This document shows, in pieces, positions 1 to 9,943 of a DNA stretch of 64,000 nt (positions are counted from its first letter, which is position 1; each line of letters begins with the position of its first letter). The DNA comes from Orrella marina (GTDB lineage Bacteria > Pseudomonadota > Gammaproteobacteria > Burkholderiales > Burkholderiaceae_B), in NCBI RefSeq assembly GCF_003058465.1, contig NZ_CP028901.1, forward strand, positions 1,116,001 to 1,180,000, read 5' to 3'. Position numbers and translations under genes: made by a program. The notes beneath the pieces are model-generated. The model did not search any database. It had not been told where the DNA came from and worked only from the letters and a program-made list of their open reading frames with translations.

Positions 1-347
1 GCTCCCTGATCCTGGCCCCATTCTTGAGCCAGATCATGTTCCCGGTGATATGCTTAAAAACGATCAGGCACTAATAAACAAGTAAAAAACTGCCACCCAT
101 TCAATGCTTTCACCAGCACAACCATTCCTACCTGTTCCGTCGGTACCGTATTAAAGCCAGGCCCGCAGTTGTTTTGTCCTGAGTTACCAAGGACAGATCC
201 CACATCAGTTTGATTGAACGAGGACCTTCAGCGCCGAATGGCTTCTGGGTTTCAGGTGTCCACGAAAACCGGATTTCACTTCACCGCGCGAGGGTGTATC
301 CCTGGTGTGAGCTCTGGTTCATTATTCTGAGTCACCGAGAAATCATT
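1..347. other. Upstream non-coding stretch
   Basis: No coding sequence is supported here. The reading frame can be extended upstream of the autotransporter start at 348, but those extra residues carry no signal peptide or family features and were left out. The stretch presumably holds the promoter and leader of the autotransporter gene. No clear promoter hexamers or terminator could be picked out. Confidence 0.4.
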
Positions 348-3079
348 ATGAAAGCCCTCCGCATCAATCCTCTCTACCTGTTGTGCATGCTGGTCATCGC
401 ACCGGTTGCCAAATCAGCAGGAATAGACCTGCGAGGCGCACCAGATTACGCATCACTTCAGTACGGCACCAGTTCGGTAACGACGATCACAGGCATCCGG
501 GACAGGAACATCACCGGCAACTTCAGTATCGGCACTACCGGAAACACCGGGGGGTCCTGTACGACAATGTGTTGTCGATGTCTGCCGCCTCTGCCTATCC
601 CATCGCCACTGCCAATCAGTCGAACTATCCTGGATCTGTTGCCAGCACGCCCTACGGGCCGAGCTTCGGCTCCCCAGCAGGGATCTTGCGTGCCGTTGGC
701 AGCTTCAAAAACGCCGGCGATTCCTACGACCAGGGCTACCTTTTCGACGGAGCAACGCGCCGCAGTACGGTTTTGCTGCCATCCTCACTCACGCCGGATC
801 CGGTTCTGTTCACCATTGCACACAGCAACTTCGGGAACCAGGTAGTCGGCAACTATGACACGCAACTCAAGACCGGTAACTCGTTCATTTACAACATCGC
901 CACGCAAAGGTACTCATCGGTACCACTGGCAGGCACCCAGTTCGATCCGGCCAGACCGATATCCGACGTAGTGAGCAACACTGCCTACGGGGTCTACAAC
1001 AATGTGATCTCGGGTGGCTACACCGGCAAGTTCAACGGTGTCGATGGCACTTACGCCTACATCCACAACCAGGGCAACGGAAAAACCTACACCTTCTCAT
1101 CACCTGATGGCTCGATTGTGACGCACTTCGAGGGCATCACCAGCGCAGGTCAGCCAGGTGTCTACAACATGGTCGCCGATGCGGTGGATGTGTTTGGCAA
1201 ACCCGTCAAAGCGTACGTCGCAACCGTTGACTTAAATGCCATAGACCCCGCCACCGGACAGCCATTTATCACCTGGACCGAGATTGCCGTGGGCAAGCAG
1301 TTAACCTCGGCCAACTCGATGTATCAAGGAAACGTGATTGGCGTGTATACCGATGGTGGCATCACATACGCCTACTATGCCGATATCGGCGACAAGAGGA
1401 TATCGATCGCCGGTACCGATCAGCCCCTCTATCGTCCCATACACGTTCCAGATGGACGCACTTCAACCGTCTTCGCCGGCGGTGCGGATGTGATCAATCA
1501 CGGTTTGCTGCGCGTTGCTGGCGGCGATGGTATTCAAAGTGGATCGAGCTGTGGATACCTGGGCTGCGCAGGCTCGACCGCCTATGGCGGCGTGGTCTCG
1601 AATTACGGGACTGTCAGTGTCAGTGGTTCGAACACCTTGTCTGCGGTCAGGATGCAAGGGACATTTGGAACACTGGTCAATTATGGCACCCTGCGCGCAC
1701 GAGATGGTGGCTATGCCATTCGAACTGACGCCTCAGCCCGAGGATCGCTGATTGTCAACGGAACTGGCGGCGTGATCGATGGCAGGGTGTCGGCACTGTC
1801 GGGCCGGTTCGCCCGGTTTGAGAACAGCGGCCTGATGACAATCTCAGAGGCTGGCGCCGGTGCGACTCACCAGATCAGTGGCACGTTCGTGCAGACAAGC
1901 GACGGTGAACTCGGTCTGCGTATCAACGCATCGGGTGCTGACGCACTCGAAGTCGCCGGAACAGCCCGGGTGGCTGGCGCCTTGACGCTGGTCGCGGCTG
2001 ATGACGACTACGGTTCTGCCAGACGCACCCTGGTCAGTGCAAGCGAGGGACTGGCCGGACGTTTTGAGAGCATCAACACCAACCTGCAGAACGCACACCG
2101 GTTCGGCTACGACGCCAACAGTATGTACGTTGATGTGTTCGAGTTCAGGACTGCTGATGTTCAACTCTCGGTTAACCGCACGCTCGCATCAGTGCAACAG
2201 ACACTTGCCGTCCAGAACGCTGCGCTCGTCAACAGTTTCATGTACGACTGTGGTCTCTTTAACGAGCATGGGGTCTGCGCCTCGATCGGGATGCGCTACA
2301 CCGCCATCAACGCCAGTGGTATGGATGAGTCGGCAGGAACGTTCGTACTGGCGTATCGCCTGACTCCCGAGTTTCGCTTCGGAGCCTATATCGACCAGAC
2401 AGTCTCGAACGCGAACAGCAACAACATCGCATCCCTGAGCACCACCATGCCATTGATCGGCCTGTTTGGTGCATGGCAGGAACGCCCCGACGGGATCGGG
2501 GCGGGCATCAAGCTCTCTGCCGCCTATGGCGAACAACAAGCATCCGTTGTCCGATCGCCAATCAATGGAACTGAACTTGCCACGGGAACCACCAACCTGA
2601 CCGGCCAAGGATTTCAGTTACTGACGACCTATGGCTTGGGCGTGGCACAAAGGACAGTCCTTTCGCCCTATCTGGGAGTGCGCTACACCGAATCCAGCAG
2701 CAGTGCATACACGGAATCCCAGTCAGCCGGAGTCCGGGCTGCGCTGTCATATGGCGGATTGAGCTCCGATCTCACCACCTTGCTAGCAGGTCTGAGCCTG
2801 CGTCACCAATTCAATGACAGCTGGTCCCTGATGCTCAGTGCTGGTGTCGAATCTGACCTCAACCAGTCCACTGACTCCGTCACAGTCACCGGACTGCAGG
2901 GTCTTAATGCAAGCGCGCTCAACAACGATCCTGTTCAGACTCGCGCAACATTTGCGGCTGGCCTGTGGTTCGACATCACCAAGAACCAGCGCGTCTCGCT
3001 CGACTATGTGTACCGGCAATCTCCCTACCAGGGGATTGACAGCAACGCCGTGTTTCTGAACTACACAATCGGTTTGTGA
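348..3079 (+). CDS. Autotransporter with pertactin-like passenger and C-terminal beta-barrel, frameshifted at a G tract
   Basis: A type V secreted outer-membrane protein of about 910 aa if the frame is restored. The start at 348 gives a signal peptide ending near residue 22 (APVAKSAG). The passenger has Gly/Ser/Thr-rich repeats of beta-helix type. The last ~270 residues have the alternating pattern of an autotransporter barrel and end in NYTIGL. The frame breaks at a run of six G (549-554): upstream reads ...TTGNTGG, and the downstream frame continues as VLYDNVLSMSAAS. A seventh G would join them exactly. As written, translation from 348 stops at 845 and yields no barrel. The break could be phase variation, a real mutation or a sequence error. 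Family assignment is firm; the adhesion role is inferred. Confidence 0.8.
549..554 (+). repeat. G6 homopolymer at the autotransporter frameshift
   Basis: Six consecutive G bases lie exactly where the two frames of the autotransporter meet. Seven (or four) would keep the gene open. The tract lies about 68 codons after the start codon, early in the passenger, where slippage would switch the protein off. Confidence 0.75.
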
Positions 3080-3543
3080 TCCAGTTACCTCACGCTCAAC
3101 AACTGACGCCATAACTGAAGTATCAGAACTCAAGCACCATCCCTGACTCCACGCCTCTTGCCGTCAAACTGGGGGGTGGCGTCAGTCTTTGTCGAGACGC
3201 TCGGCTGGCCTGACCTGACATGACCTGGCGAGTTGGCTTTGTGCAGGGTTCTGACTGGCACCTGGCAGCAACCCGCCAATACTCAGGCAGACAGCAATTC
3301 AGGCTTGAGTGACAGCGTTATCGCTCCATGTTTGTCCGATTTTCTGCAAACGCAGTGAGGTCTGAGCCAAGACCTGGTCTGCTAACAAGGCCCGCTGGCA
3401 AGTTATGGTGAAAGGTATACTCAACTGAGTAGACTGGCAACAAGAGCAACTGTTACCAAACGTGCAACGCAGGTCACATTAACGCCCAAGATCCACGCAA
3501 TCAAGACCTGCTCCTCGCTTAAACAGACTGACGGGATTGAACC
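3080..3543. other. Intergenic stretch between autotransporter and dioxygenase
   Basis: No gene seen. It holds widely spaced arms TGACGCCA (about 3104) and TGGCGTCA (about 3176), and a small inverted repeat ACTCA-AC-TGAGT at 3419-3430 about 110 bp before the dioxygenase, which could be an operator half of that promoter. No terminator with a T tract was found after the autotransporter. Confidence 0.35.
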
Positions 3544-4605
3544 ATGCCAAGTTTTGTGAACTGGACCGCTCCAGATCTGGAATCTGACAAACGCTGGGTC
3601 TTCCGGCTCAGTGATCGTGCTATCGCGGAGATCGTTGAGCAAGCCAGGCGGTCATCTCATCTTGCAGACGATTTGCTGAGAATTGACCGAAAGACGTTTC
3701 ACTTGTCACCCGAGACTGTCAAAGAGTTCACGACGGCGCTCGAGATGACCCAACACGCCTATGGTGTCAGTCTGATCAAAGGATTTCCAGCGCGAGACCT
3801 TTCTGAAGCAGAGTTCCGGGTAGCGACTTGGGGAACGGGACTCTACATGGGATTGGCTCGGCCTCAGAACGTTGCTGGTGATTTTCTGACGGATGTGCGC
3901 GACGCAGGATCTTCAGCCTACCGAGTGGTCAACGGTCGTGGCTACAACACCAGTTCTGAACTGGATTTCCACATCGACTCCGCTGATGCTGTCTTGCTGT
4001 ACTGCCGGCGAGAAGCCAGGTCAGGTGGAGAGAGTCTCATCACCAATCCTTTCTCAGTCGCGCAACACCTGATCAAGCAAAATCCGGATCACGCGCCAAT
4101 GCTGACTCAGCTATATCCCTTTAGCCTGGGTGGCTACAAAGTCGACGGTAAGGAACACTATCTACTGCCATTGATGGAGCAGCAGGGAGATGCTTGCGCA
4201 TTTCGGATCAATATCAAGAACATCAAGAATGGAGCCATCCAGGCCGGCATGACGCTCTCGTCCGAAGAAATGGAGTTTCTGTATAAATTTCAGGATCTCG
4301 CGGGATCAGATCGATTTTGCTATCGGATGTACCTGCAAGAGGGCGACATCCAGATTCTCAACAACTTTCATATCATCCATTCCCGAACCGCGTTCGAAGA
4401 CTTCGATGAGCCCGATCGCAAGCGTCATCTCATCCGGCTTTGGCTGTGTTTACAGCAGTCACAGCCGCTCCCTGAAAGCTGGCACACGTCGTTTGGCAGC
4501 ATAGAGCCTGGCAGCGTGCGCGGTGGGTTTCGTAACATTGCACTGGACGCCCGCTACGAAGCCCATATGCGCGAACAGTGCGAGGCCCTCGGGATTCGAC
4601 TATGA
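3544..4605 (+). CDS. TauD/TfdA-family Fe(II)/2-oxoglutarate-dependent dioxygenase
   Basis: A 353-aa non-haem iron dioxygenase predicted to couple 2-oxoglutarate decarboxylation to hydroxylation of a small substrate in the cytoplasm. The iron-binding HxD is visible as DFHIDSAD (H143, D145). The distal His is H279 in NNFHIIHSRT. The 2-oxoglutarate-binding Arg lies in the following RHLIRLWL segment (about R298). Length fits the TauD/TfdA/CAS-like group. It stands alone between an autotransporter and an EF-hand protein, so the context does not reveal the substrate; taurine use is not implied. No signal peptide is present. Confidence 0.85.
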   Translation: MPSFVNWTAPDLESDKRWVFRLSDRAIAEIVEQARRSSHLADDLLRIDRKTFHLSPETVKEFTTALEMTQHAYGVSLIKGFPARDLSEAEFRVATWGTGLYMGLARPQNVAGDFLTDVRDAGSSAYRVVNGRGYNTSSELDFHIDSADAVLLYCRREARSGGESLITNPFSVAQHLIKQNPDHAPMLTQLYPFSLGGYKVDGKEHYLLPLMEQQGDACAFRINIKNIKNGAIQAGMTLSSEEMEFLYKFQDLAGSDRFCYRMYLQEGDIQILNNFHIIHSRTAFEDFDEPDRKRHLIRLWLCLQQSQPLPESWHTSFGSIEPGSVRGGFRNIALDARYEAHMREQCEALGIRL

Positions 4606-4802
4606 CCTCATCCATTACGCAACGATCGAGACCGCATCGGCAGGGCACACACAGATTGTTGCTTTCCGCGTGAATAAACGATAATTACTGATTGACCAAG
4701 AAATCCAGGGCATAGTCTGGCTTTCTAAACTTGATCGCGCAGCGTCTGGCGATTAAGTTTCCGGCCTGTTAATGCTCGCGTCCATCGCAGAAGGTGACTG
4801 AC

Positions 4803-5090
4803 ATGACGATGATCTCCAAAAAAGTCGCACAGACCATACTGGCCAGCACGTTCATCGTGCCCTGGACGGCCGCCTGGGCTGCCTCCGACCTGCCTGCTGC
4901 CCCTCAAAACAAACAGGAGGTCGTTGAACGTTTTACGACTGCGGACAAGGATGGTGATGGGAAAGTCACCCGCGAAGAAGCAGAGCAAGGTATGCCAAGA
5001 GTCGCAAAGTCCTGGGACAGAATCGATCAGGACAACAAGGGCTATATCACTCTTGAGCAACTGCTGGTGGTCTTAGGCGTGAACGACTGA
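4803..5090 (+). CDS. Small secreted EF-hand protein
   Basis: A 95-aa protein with a signal peptide (hydrophobic core about residues 9-26, likely cleavage after AWA) followed by two EF-hand loops: DKDGDGKVTREE, which has all canonical acidic Ca2+ ligands, and DQDNKGYITLEQ, which is more degenerate and ends in Gln rather than Glu. It is probably a periplasmic calcium-binding protein. The ATG at 4803 is preferred over an in-frame GTG at 4794 because AAGG at 4791-4794 then sits 8 bases upstream. A stem-loop with a T run follows at 5249-5274. Role unknown. Confidence 0.8.
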   Translation: MTMISKKVAQTILASTFIVPWTAAWAASDLPAAPQNKQEVVERFTTADKDGDGKVTREEAEQGMPRVAKSWDRIDQDNKGYITLEQLLVVLGVND

Positions 5091-5152
5091 GCATTTGTCC
5101 ACGCAGTCCCCTTTCTGGTCCGGCTGGTTCGCCTGCGAGCCTTTAGGTGCGT

Positions 5153-5192
5153 ATTCCGATGATCGTGACCACTCATTCCGGTCATTGTGACC
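5153..5192. repeat. Pair of IS21-like terminal repeats (relic)
   Basis: Two direct copies of an 18-bp unit, ATTCCGATGATCGTGACC (5153-5170) and ATTCCGGTCATTGTGACC (5175-5192), are spaced 22 bp apart. From memory, closely similar ATTCCGG..ATCGTGACC units occur as multiple terminal repeats at the ends of IS21-family elements. No transposase gene is nearby, so this would be a solo end or scar. The family link is recalled, not searched. Confidence 0.45.
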
Positions 5193-5248
5193 AGCCCGTC
5201 AGAGGGTACTGGGTCATGCGTGTTTTTCTCAACCATGCGGTAGTGTGT

Positions 5249-5274
5249 CGGGCTTTCTGGAGCCCGCATTTTTT
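5249..5274 (+). terminator. Rho-independent terminator after the EF-hand gene
   Basis: A perfect 6-bp stem CGGGCT / AGCCCG with loop TTCTGG is followed by CATTTTTT. It is oriented to end plus-strand transcription from the EF-hand gene, 159 bp after its stop. Confidence 0.65.
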
Positions 5275-5564
5275 GGAGCCCGCATGTCATCGCCTTCAAT
5301 GAGCACGCAAATGATCAGGAATGTTCCCGATCAAACGCATTGTCTGGGCTACTCACAGGTCAGACGATGCACAAAAACAGCAGAGACAGCATGCTCATGA
5401 AGGCCATGAAGGGGGCCCTCTCAATCCGTTTATCTCGGGATTAACCGGTTTGCCATCGTCGACGTCAGTGCAAAGCTCTGGTCACTGGAGGTGCCACCAC
5501 TGAAAGTGTTACCGTTCTTCGATGATCATGCTACCAAAGTCAAGCAAAATCCCGCACGGCGAGT
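5275..5564. other. Rest of the gap between EF-hand gene and oxidoreductase
   Basis: No supported gene. A second copy of GGAGCCCGCAT follows the terminator stem directly. The short reading frames here have no recognisable features. Confidence 0.3.
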
Positions 5565-6551
5565 CTACTCGCAATGCACCAGCACCTTGCCAACCTCCTT
5601 TCCGGACTCGACCGCCTCGTGGGCTGCCACAATTTCTTCAAGTGCGAAGCAGGGTCCTGACAGATGCTGCAACACTCCTTGTTCGAGCAGTCGGTTGACC
5701 CCTTCCACGCATACCTTGCGTTGCTTTTCTGTGAGCTCATACACCAGGAAGAACTTCAACGAGATGGAACGCGGTAGCAAAGCCCCAAAACTCACCGGGA
5801 TCCACCCACGATCATTTGACCCGAAGCATACAAACTGGCCATGAGAGGCCAGCACACCTTGCTCAATCAGTGCAGCACTGGTCGAAAAATCCATGTCAAT
5901 GATGGCATTCACGCCTTTGCTACCTGTCAGTTTCAGCACTTCCCGGGCAACGTCTTGCTCCTTGTACAGGATCAGCTCGTCAAACCCTGCCTCGCGCAAC
6001 AGATCTGCCTTGGCCTGAGATCCAACGGTGCAAATCACTCGTGCACCTCTTTCTCTGGCCATCTGCGCGGCATAGAAGTTCACTGCTGAGGCACCTCCGA
6101 TGACCAGCACAACGTGCCCAGCCTCAATCTCTGCCAGTTCGACCGCCTGATAAGCCGTCAGCGCCGGGATCCCAAGGCAAGCACCTTCCTGCATTGAAGC
6201 GCGCGTGGGCAGAAAGACCGCCTGATTCTCGGGCAGTGCCACATACTGAGCGCACGTTCCAAGAGGACGTCCGTACTGGGCATTCCAGGTCCAGACACGC
6301 TGGCCGACCCGGGCAGGATCAACACCAGCTCCGACTTGGTCGATCACGCCCGCGCCATCACTATGCGGGATGATGTAAAGATCACTCACCGGACGGCTGC
6401 CTGCACGGGACTTGACGTCAGAAGGGTTCACCCCGGAATACGCCAGTCGGATTCGCACCTCTCCCGGACCGGGCTCTGGCGTTGGACGATCCCCAAACTG
6501 CAATACCTCGGCTGCCGCCCCGTTACGCTCGTACCATGCCGCCTTCATCAT
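5565..6551 (-). CDS. Zinc-free MDR-family quinone oxidoreductase (NADPH-dependent)
   Basis: A 328-aa medium-chain reductase. The GroES-like N-terminal half carries LAYSGVNPSDVKSRAG (the zinc ligands of alcohol dehydrogenases are absent) and is followed by a Rossmann half with VLVIGGASAVNFYAAQMARERGA. The usual AxxGxVG glycine motif is altered to GGASAV. The C-terminal ALEEIVAAHEAVESGKEVGKVLV is typical of the quinone oxidoreductase/zeta-crystallin group. It likely reduces quinones or activated alkenes with NADPH in the cytosol. It is monocistronic on the minus strand with a start of two ATGs in a row; substrate cannot be inferred. Confidence 0.85.
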   Translation of the reverse strand: MMKAAWYERNGAAAEVLQFGDRPTPEPGPGEVRIRLAYSGVNPSDVKSRAGSRPVSDLYIIPHSDGAGVIDQVGAGVDPARVGQRVWTWNAQYGRPLGTCAQYVALPENQAVFLPTRASMQEGACLGIPALTAYQAVELAEIEAGHVVLVIGGASAVNFYAAQMARERGARVICTVGSQAKADLLREAGFDELILYKEQDVAREVLKLTGSKGVNAIIDMDFSTSAALIEQGVLASHGQFVCFGSNDRGWIPVSFGALLPRSISLKFFLVYELTEKQRKVCVEGVNRLLEQGVLQHLSGPCFALEEIVAAHEAVESGKEVGKVLVHCE

Positions 6552-6956
6552 TCGCCTCCATCCTGTTTATTACCCAGGCGCAGATTGCGCCTGGCGCCTA
6601 ACCACTCAATCAAACGACGAGTCCAGAAAGGCAGACTCCAGACATCTGATCAAGACATGAAACTCGCACCTGCGAGCTCCTGCTGGCATCCTCAGGCATC
6701 TAACAAGTACACACTAGCAGTGTTCTGACTTTGTGAGACGGCCTGCAAGGTCACGTTCATCTTTACTTTCAGACTGTACGCGTGAGCGCAAGCTCTGAGC
6801 AACCCCGCCAGAATACTTGCAAGTCATCAACCGCGTCCGGATGTCGGGTAGCTCACCCGACAGGAGCACGAGCCAGTTACTCAAAATGACAGCTCATCCT
6901 GCTATGCTTGGCTCAGGACTTTCTGATACCGGTTTCCATCCACTCTGGGCTGACTG
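6552..6956. other. Divergent gap with a hairpin
   Basis: This lies between the oxidoreductase (minus) and a lipoprotein gene (plus). It contains a perfect 8-bp inverted repeat TGTCGGGT-AGCTC-ACCCGACA at 6842-6862, about 95 bp upstream of the lipoprotein start. There is no T tract on either side, so an operator or leader hairpin is more likely than a terminator. No gene seen. Confidence 0.4.
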
Positions 6957-7892
6957 ATGCAACGCAAACTCATTTCTCTGGCAGTTCTGACCCTTACGCT
7001 CGGTCTTGGCGGCTGCTACGACTCGTACGACGAGCAGACGGCGGAACAGGGCGTTTACAACTCGCAGGATGCTTCTATTGCCAGCGACCCCATATCGGAT
7101 CGTTCCACTGCAAGTCTCATGCGGGCAGCGCCGGTGGCGAACGCCGACGCAGGTGGGCAGGCGGCAGACATGGAAGCTACTCGCAAGATAGCCGAATCCC
7201 AGCAATGGGTGTTCGAGACCAGATCAGATGTGCTGGAGTCAGTCTGGCAGGCACACAGGGATATCTGCCTGAAGCTTGGTCAGGAGTGCGAGATTGTGCA
7301 AGCATCGATTTCCAGTCGAGGCCCAGGAGAGGGCGCAAACTATGGAAACATTGAAATGCGGGTGGACCACACTGCGTTCGACCATTTCCTCAGTTCGATG
7401 CAGTCGGCAGGACCAGCCCCGATCGAAACAAGCATCACTCGCGAGGACCGCACGCTTGAATGGGTCGACCTTCAGTCAAGGCTGGATAACGCCAAGAACC
7501 TGCGCGACAGACTACAGGCGATGATCAGGCAGGCAGATCAGGAACACAAGTTATCGGATCTGCTGGCCATTGAACGCGAGCTCAACCGGGTGCAATCCAC
7601 AATCGACTCCATGCAGTCGCAGTCCCGGGTCATGGCCCGGCAGACCGACAAGGTCCGCATGAACTTCACCTACCGCAGTGCGCCGCAAACTGTGTCGCGT
7701 GACATCTGGGATCCGATTCGTCATGCTTGGCACAACATGACCGGCACCTTCTCTCGAAGTGTCGGTGATGTGATGCTGTTTGTTGCGGGCACCATCCCTT
7801 GGCTGGTTGTCCTGATCCCAGGGTGGATCTTTGGACGCTGGGCGCTGCCCAAGGTTTTCGCGCGCTGGCTCAAGCGCCCCGTGTCAAGGTGA
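6957..7892 (+). CDS. DUF4349-family lipoprotein
   Basis: A 311-aa envelope protein. The lipoprotein signal ends in the lipobox LGLGGC (Cys20). The middle region (about 95-245) matches the DUF4349 pattern: VDHTAFDHFL, ITREDRTLEWVDLQSRL, then a long coiled coil with DLLAIERELNRVQSTIDSM. A hydrophobic segment near 263-285 (VMLFVAGTIPWLVVLIPGWIF) can anchor the C-terminus in a membrane. Function of the family is unknown. A second lipoprotein gene follows 51 bp downstream, so the two are probably co-transcribed. Confidence 0.85.
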   Translation: MQRKLISLAVLTLTLGLGGCYDSYDEQTAEQGVYNSQDASIASDPISDRSTASLMRAAPVANADAGGQAADMEATRKIAESQQWVFETRSDVLESVWQAHRDICLKLGQECEIVQASISSRGPGEGANYGNIEMRVDHTAFDHFLSSMQSAGPAPIETSITREDRTLEWVDLQSRLDNAKNLRDRLQAMIRQADQEHKLSDLLAIERELNRVQSTIDSMQSQSRVMARQTDKVRMNFTYRSAPQTVSRDIWDPIRHAWHNMTGTFSRSVGDVMLFVAGTIPWLVVLIPGWIFGRWALPKVFARWLKRPVSR

Positions 7893-7943
7893 GACAACGC
7901 AACTGTTCGCACCCGATTTTTTCCCAGATAGCGAAGGAGTTTC

Positions 7944-8552
7944 ATGGCAGAGAATTCCGATGGACCGTGGCCTGGCATCCAGACAGGACTGAGCATACCC
8001 GGCAGACAGCTGATTCTGGCGTGCACAAGCCTGGTAGTGGCCTTCGCATTGATGGGCTGTGCCTCGAAGCTGGTGAATGATCAGGAAGCAGTGAGCCAGC
8101 GCGAAGCCGTACATGAGTTCTACGACCAGGTCATCACGCTCAATATCCACGGTCTGCCCGACAAGGCGGAAATGTCCCAGCTGGCCCCACTGATGTCCGG
8201 GCGACTCGTCTCACTGCTGGAAACAGCGAAAGCGCACGAGGCGAGGGAGCTTGGCCTTCACAGAGGCACTGAACCACCCCTGATTCAAGGCTCTGTTTTT
8301 GTTTCGTTATTTGAAGGCGCCAGCCGCGTCATTGCGATTGAACCAGACGACACGCCCAACATGTGGGCTGTCACGCTCGCCTACGGTCAGCCAGGGACAG
8401 ACGAGTTTGACTGGACAGATGAAGTCTTACTCACCAAAGAGTCAGGCAAATGGGTTGTTGACGACATTGATCTGCTGGGCCAATGGGATTTTGCACGAAC
8501 TGGCTGGCTATCCAACTCGCTAATCATTTCGCAAACAGAACCATCACGGTAA
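7944..8552 (+). CDS. Hypothetical lipoprotein, possibly DUF3828-like
   Basis: A 202-aa protein with a rather long N-terminus before the hydrophobic core (residues 24-38) and a lipobox LMGC (Cys39). The rest is a soluble domain containing HEFYDQVITLNIHGLPD and the end motif KWVVDDIDLLGQWDF. This resembles small lipoproteins of the DUF3828/nuclear-transport-factor-like type, in which a final strand reads 'W.VddI'. That comparison is tentative. It lies just downstream of the DUF4349 lipoprotein, suggesting one envelope-associated transcription unit. Confidence 0.7.
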   Translation: MAENSDGPWPGIQTGLSIPGRQLILACTSLVVAFALMGCASKLVNDQEAVSQREAVHEFYDQVITLNIHGLPDKAEMSQLAPLMSGRLVSLLETAKAHEARELGLHRGTEPPLIQGSVFVSLFEGASRVIAIEPDDTPNMWAVTLAYGQPGTDEFDWTDEVLLTKESGKWVVDDIDLLGQWDFARTGWLSNSLIISQTEPSR

Positions 8553-8666
8553 TTGACTGGTCGCCATACCTTCAGCGAAAGAATCCATACATCTGAGTTG
8601 CAATCGTCCTGACAGACGTGTGGATCGACGTCCATGTCTGTGATCTCGAAGTAGTGCAGTCATATA

Positions 8667-9943
8667 TCAGTAACTGAAGTTATGAGCACTTTTCTCCCAA
8701 CCGATATCACCAAAGAACTTGCGCAATACAGGCGAACGCTGCATGGATCTGGCAATCATCTCCCGATCAAATACATGTGAGTGCTCAAGATCTGCAAACT
8801 CTGCCTCGAGAGTGCTGGAACCCCGCGCTCGCTGCTCGACAACGTAGCGCAACATCGACGCCGTATTGAATTCGACCACCGCGCACTTCTGATATGCGAG
8901 GTGGTCAAGTCCTTCCAGGACAAGTTCGACTCCCAGGAACGAAGAGATTTCCTGTACTACACCAGGGAGGTCGAGCACCTCAGGCTTAAACCCGATTTCG
9001 AACGCAAGCATCCCGGGACAGGAAAGCAGGTGCGCATCAACATAGCGCGCCCGGTTTCGGAGATCTTTATCGATCAGACGATATATCTTCGGTATCGCAC
9101 GGGCCGAGTAGTACAGGACATCTTTGTCACCAGTCGTGAACAGCAGATTGTGCATCGCGCTACCTGCGTAGCCCACAATACGGCGGTGAGCATTGAATAG
9201 GCGGATCTGCTCGGCAATACCAAGCGTCTCAGGTGAGACAATGGTGGCGCCGGCCCGAACCATTGCTTCATGCAACATGCGTTCACCCACCACATACCTG
9301 CTATATCCAGGTACCAGATTGCCCCGTGACACAAAAAGCGGGGCAGTCTCATTGTCTGACAGGAAGGCGGTTCGCTCCAGCACACTGCGCGTCAGACGCA
9401 AGAACGCCGGATGAAACAAGTGGGGATAAATCACGGCAGCATCGGGAATCACGAGAGACTCCACGCAAACCGGCGTTCGAACATAGACGAGTCGATCCTG
9501 CAATCCCGCCATCCGGAAAAAATCATCCACAAATCCAGGCACGCCAGCATCCGTGACCAGCAAGACGAGTCTTGCGTGAGAATCTACGGAGTCGATCGCC
9601 CAGAGCCTGGAGAGGGTCTCACACAGAAAATGGCCATAATGATTGTGCAGGATCCCGAGATAGATGGCCTGGCCATCTATCTGTGTCGTATCACTGCAAG
9701 ATTTAAATCGACTCAAGACGTGTTCAGGATGCAGTGGCCTGATCGTATCCCGACCTCCCATCTTGACTGCACTTTGAGAAATCCACTGCCCGCAGCGATC
9801 GTATATTCCCCCTCGAACAAGAAACTCGCGCCAGAATCACGTTCAAGGGGTATACACAGCGCACGGTCGACGTACCGAATACCAAGGCGCGTGAGCCTGC
9901 GTAGCGACTGCAGCATTCCTGAAACCTTCGACACTCCCGGCAC
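8667..9943 (-). CDS. Family 61 glycosyltransferase (DUF563), frameshifted near its N-terminus
   Basis: A glycosyltransferase of the GT61/DUF563 type, predicted to act on a surface polysaccharide or glycan. Hallmarks in the long frame (from 9761 down) are HNHYGHFLCETLSRLWA, LFVSRGN and the C-terminal GYAGSAMHNLLF motif. Coding extends upstream of that ATG as GGIYDRCGQWISQSAVK, but reaches a TGA. The preceding family segment (RYVDRALCIPLERDSGASFLFEG) is in another frame. The frames meet at a C5 run on the plus strand (G5 in the gene, 9808-9812); one more G joins FLFEG to GIYDRC. The true start is uncertain (GTG 9943 or ATG 9916). No other polysaccharide genes are nearby. Confidence 0.75.
9808..9812 (-). 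repeat. G5 homopolymer (sense strand) at the glycosyltransferase frameshift
   Basis: Five C on the plus strand are five G in the gene. Six G, or three, would place FLFEG and GIYDRCGQW in one frame. The tract is about 45 codons from the probable N-terminus. Confidence 0.65.

Noticed and set aside
549-9812. Treating both G-tract frameshifts simply as sequencing errors
   Set aside because: Not excluded, but a G7 tract inside nitrile hydratase alpha and G5 tracts in the helicase and PdeM genes are in frame, so general homopolymer miscounting is not the obvious explanation.
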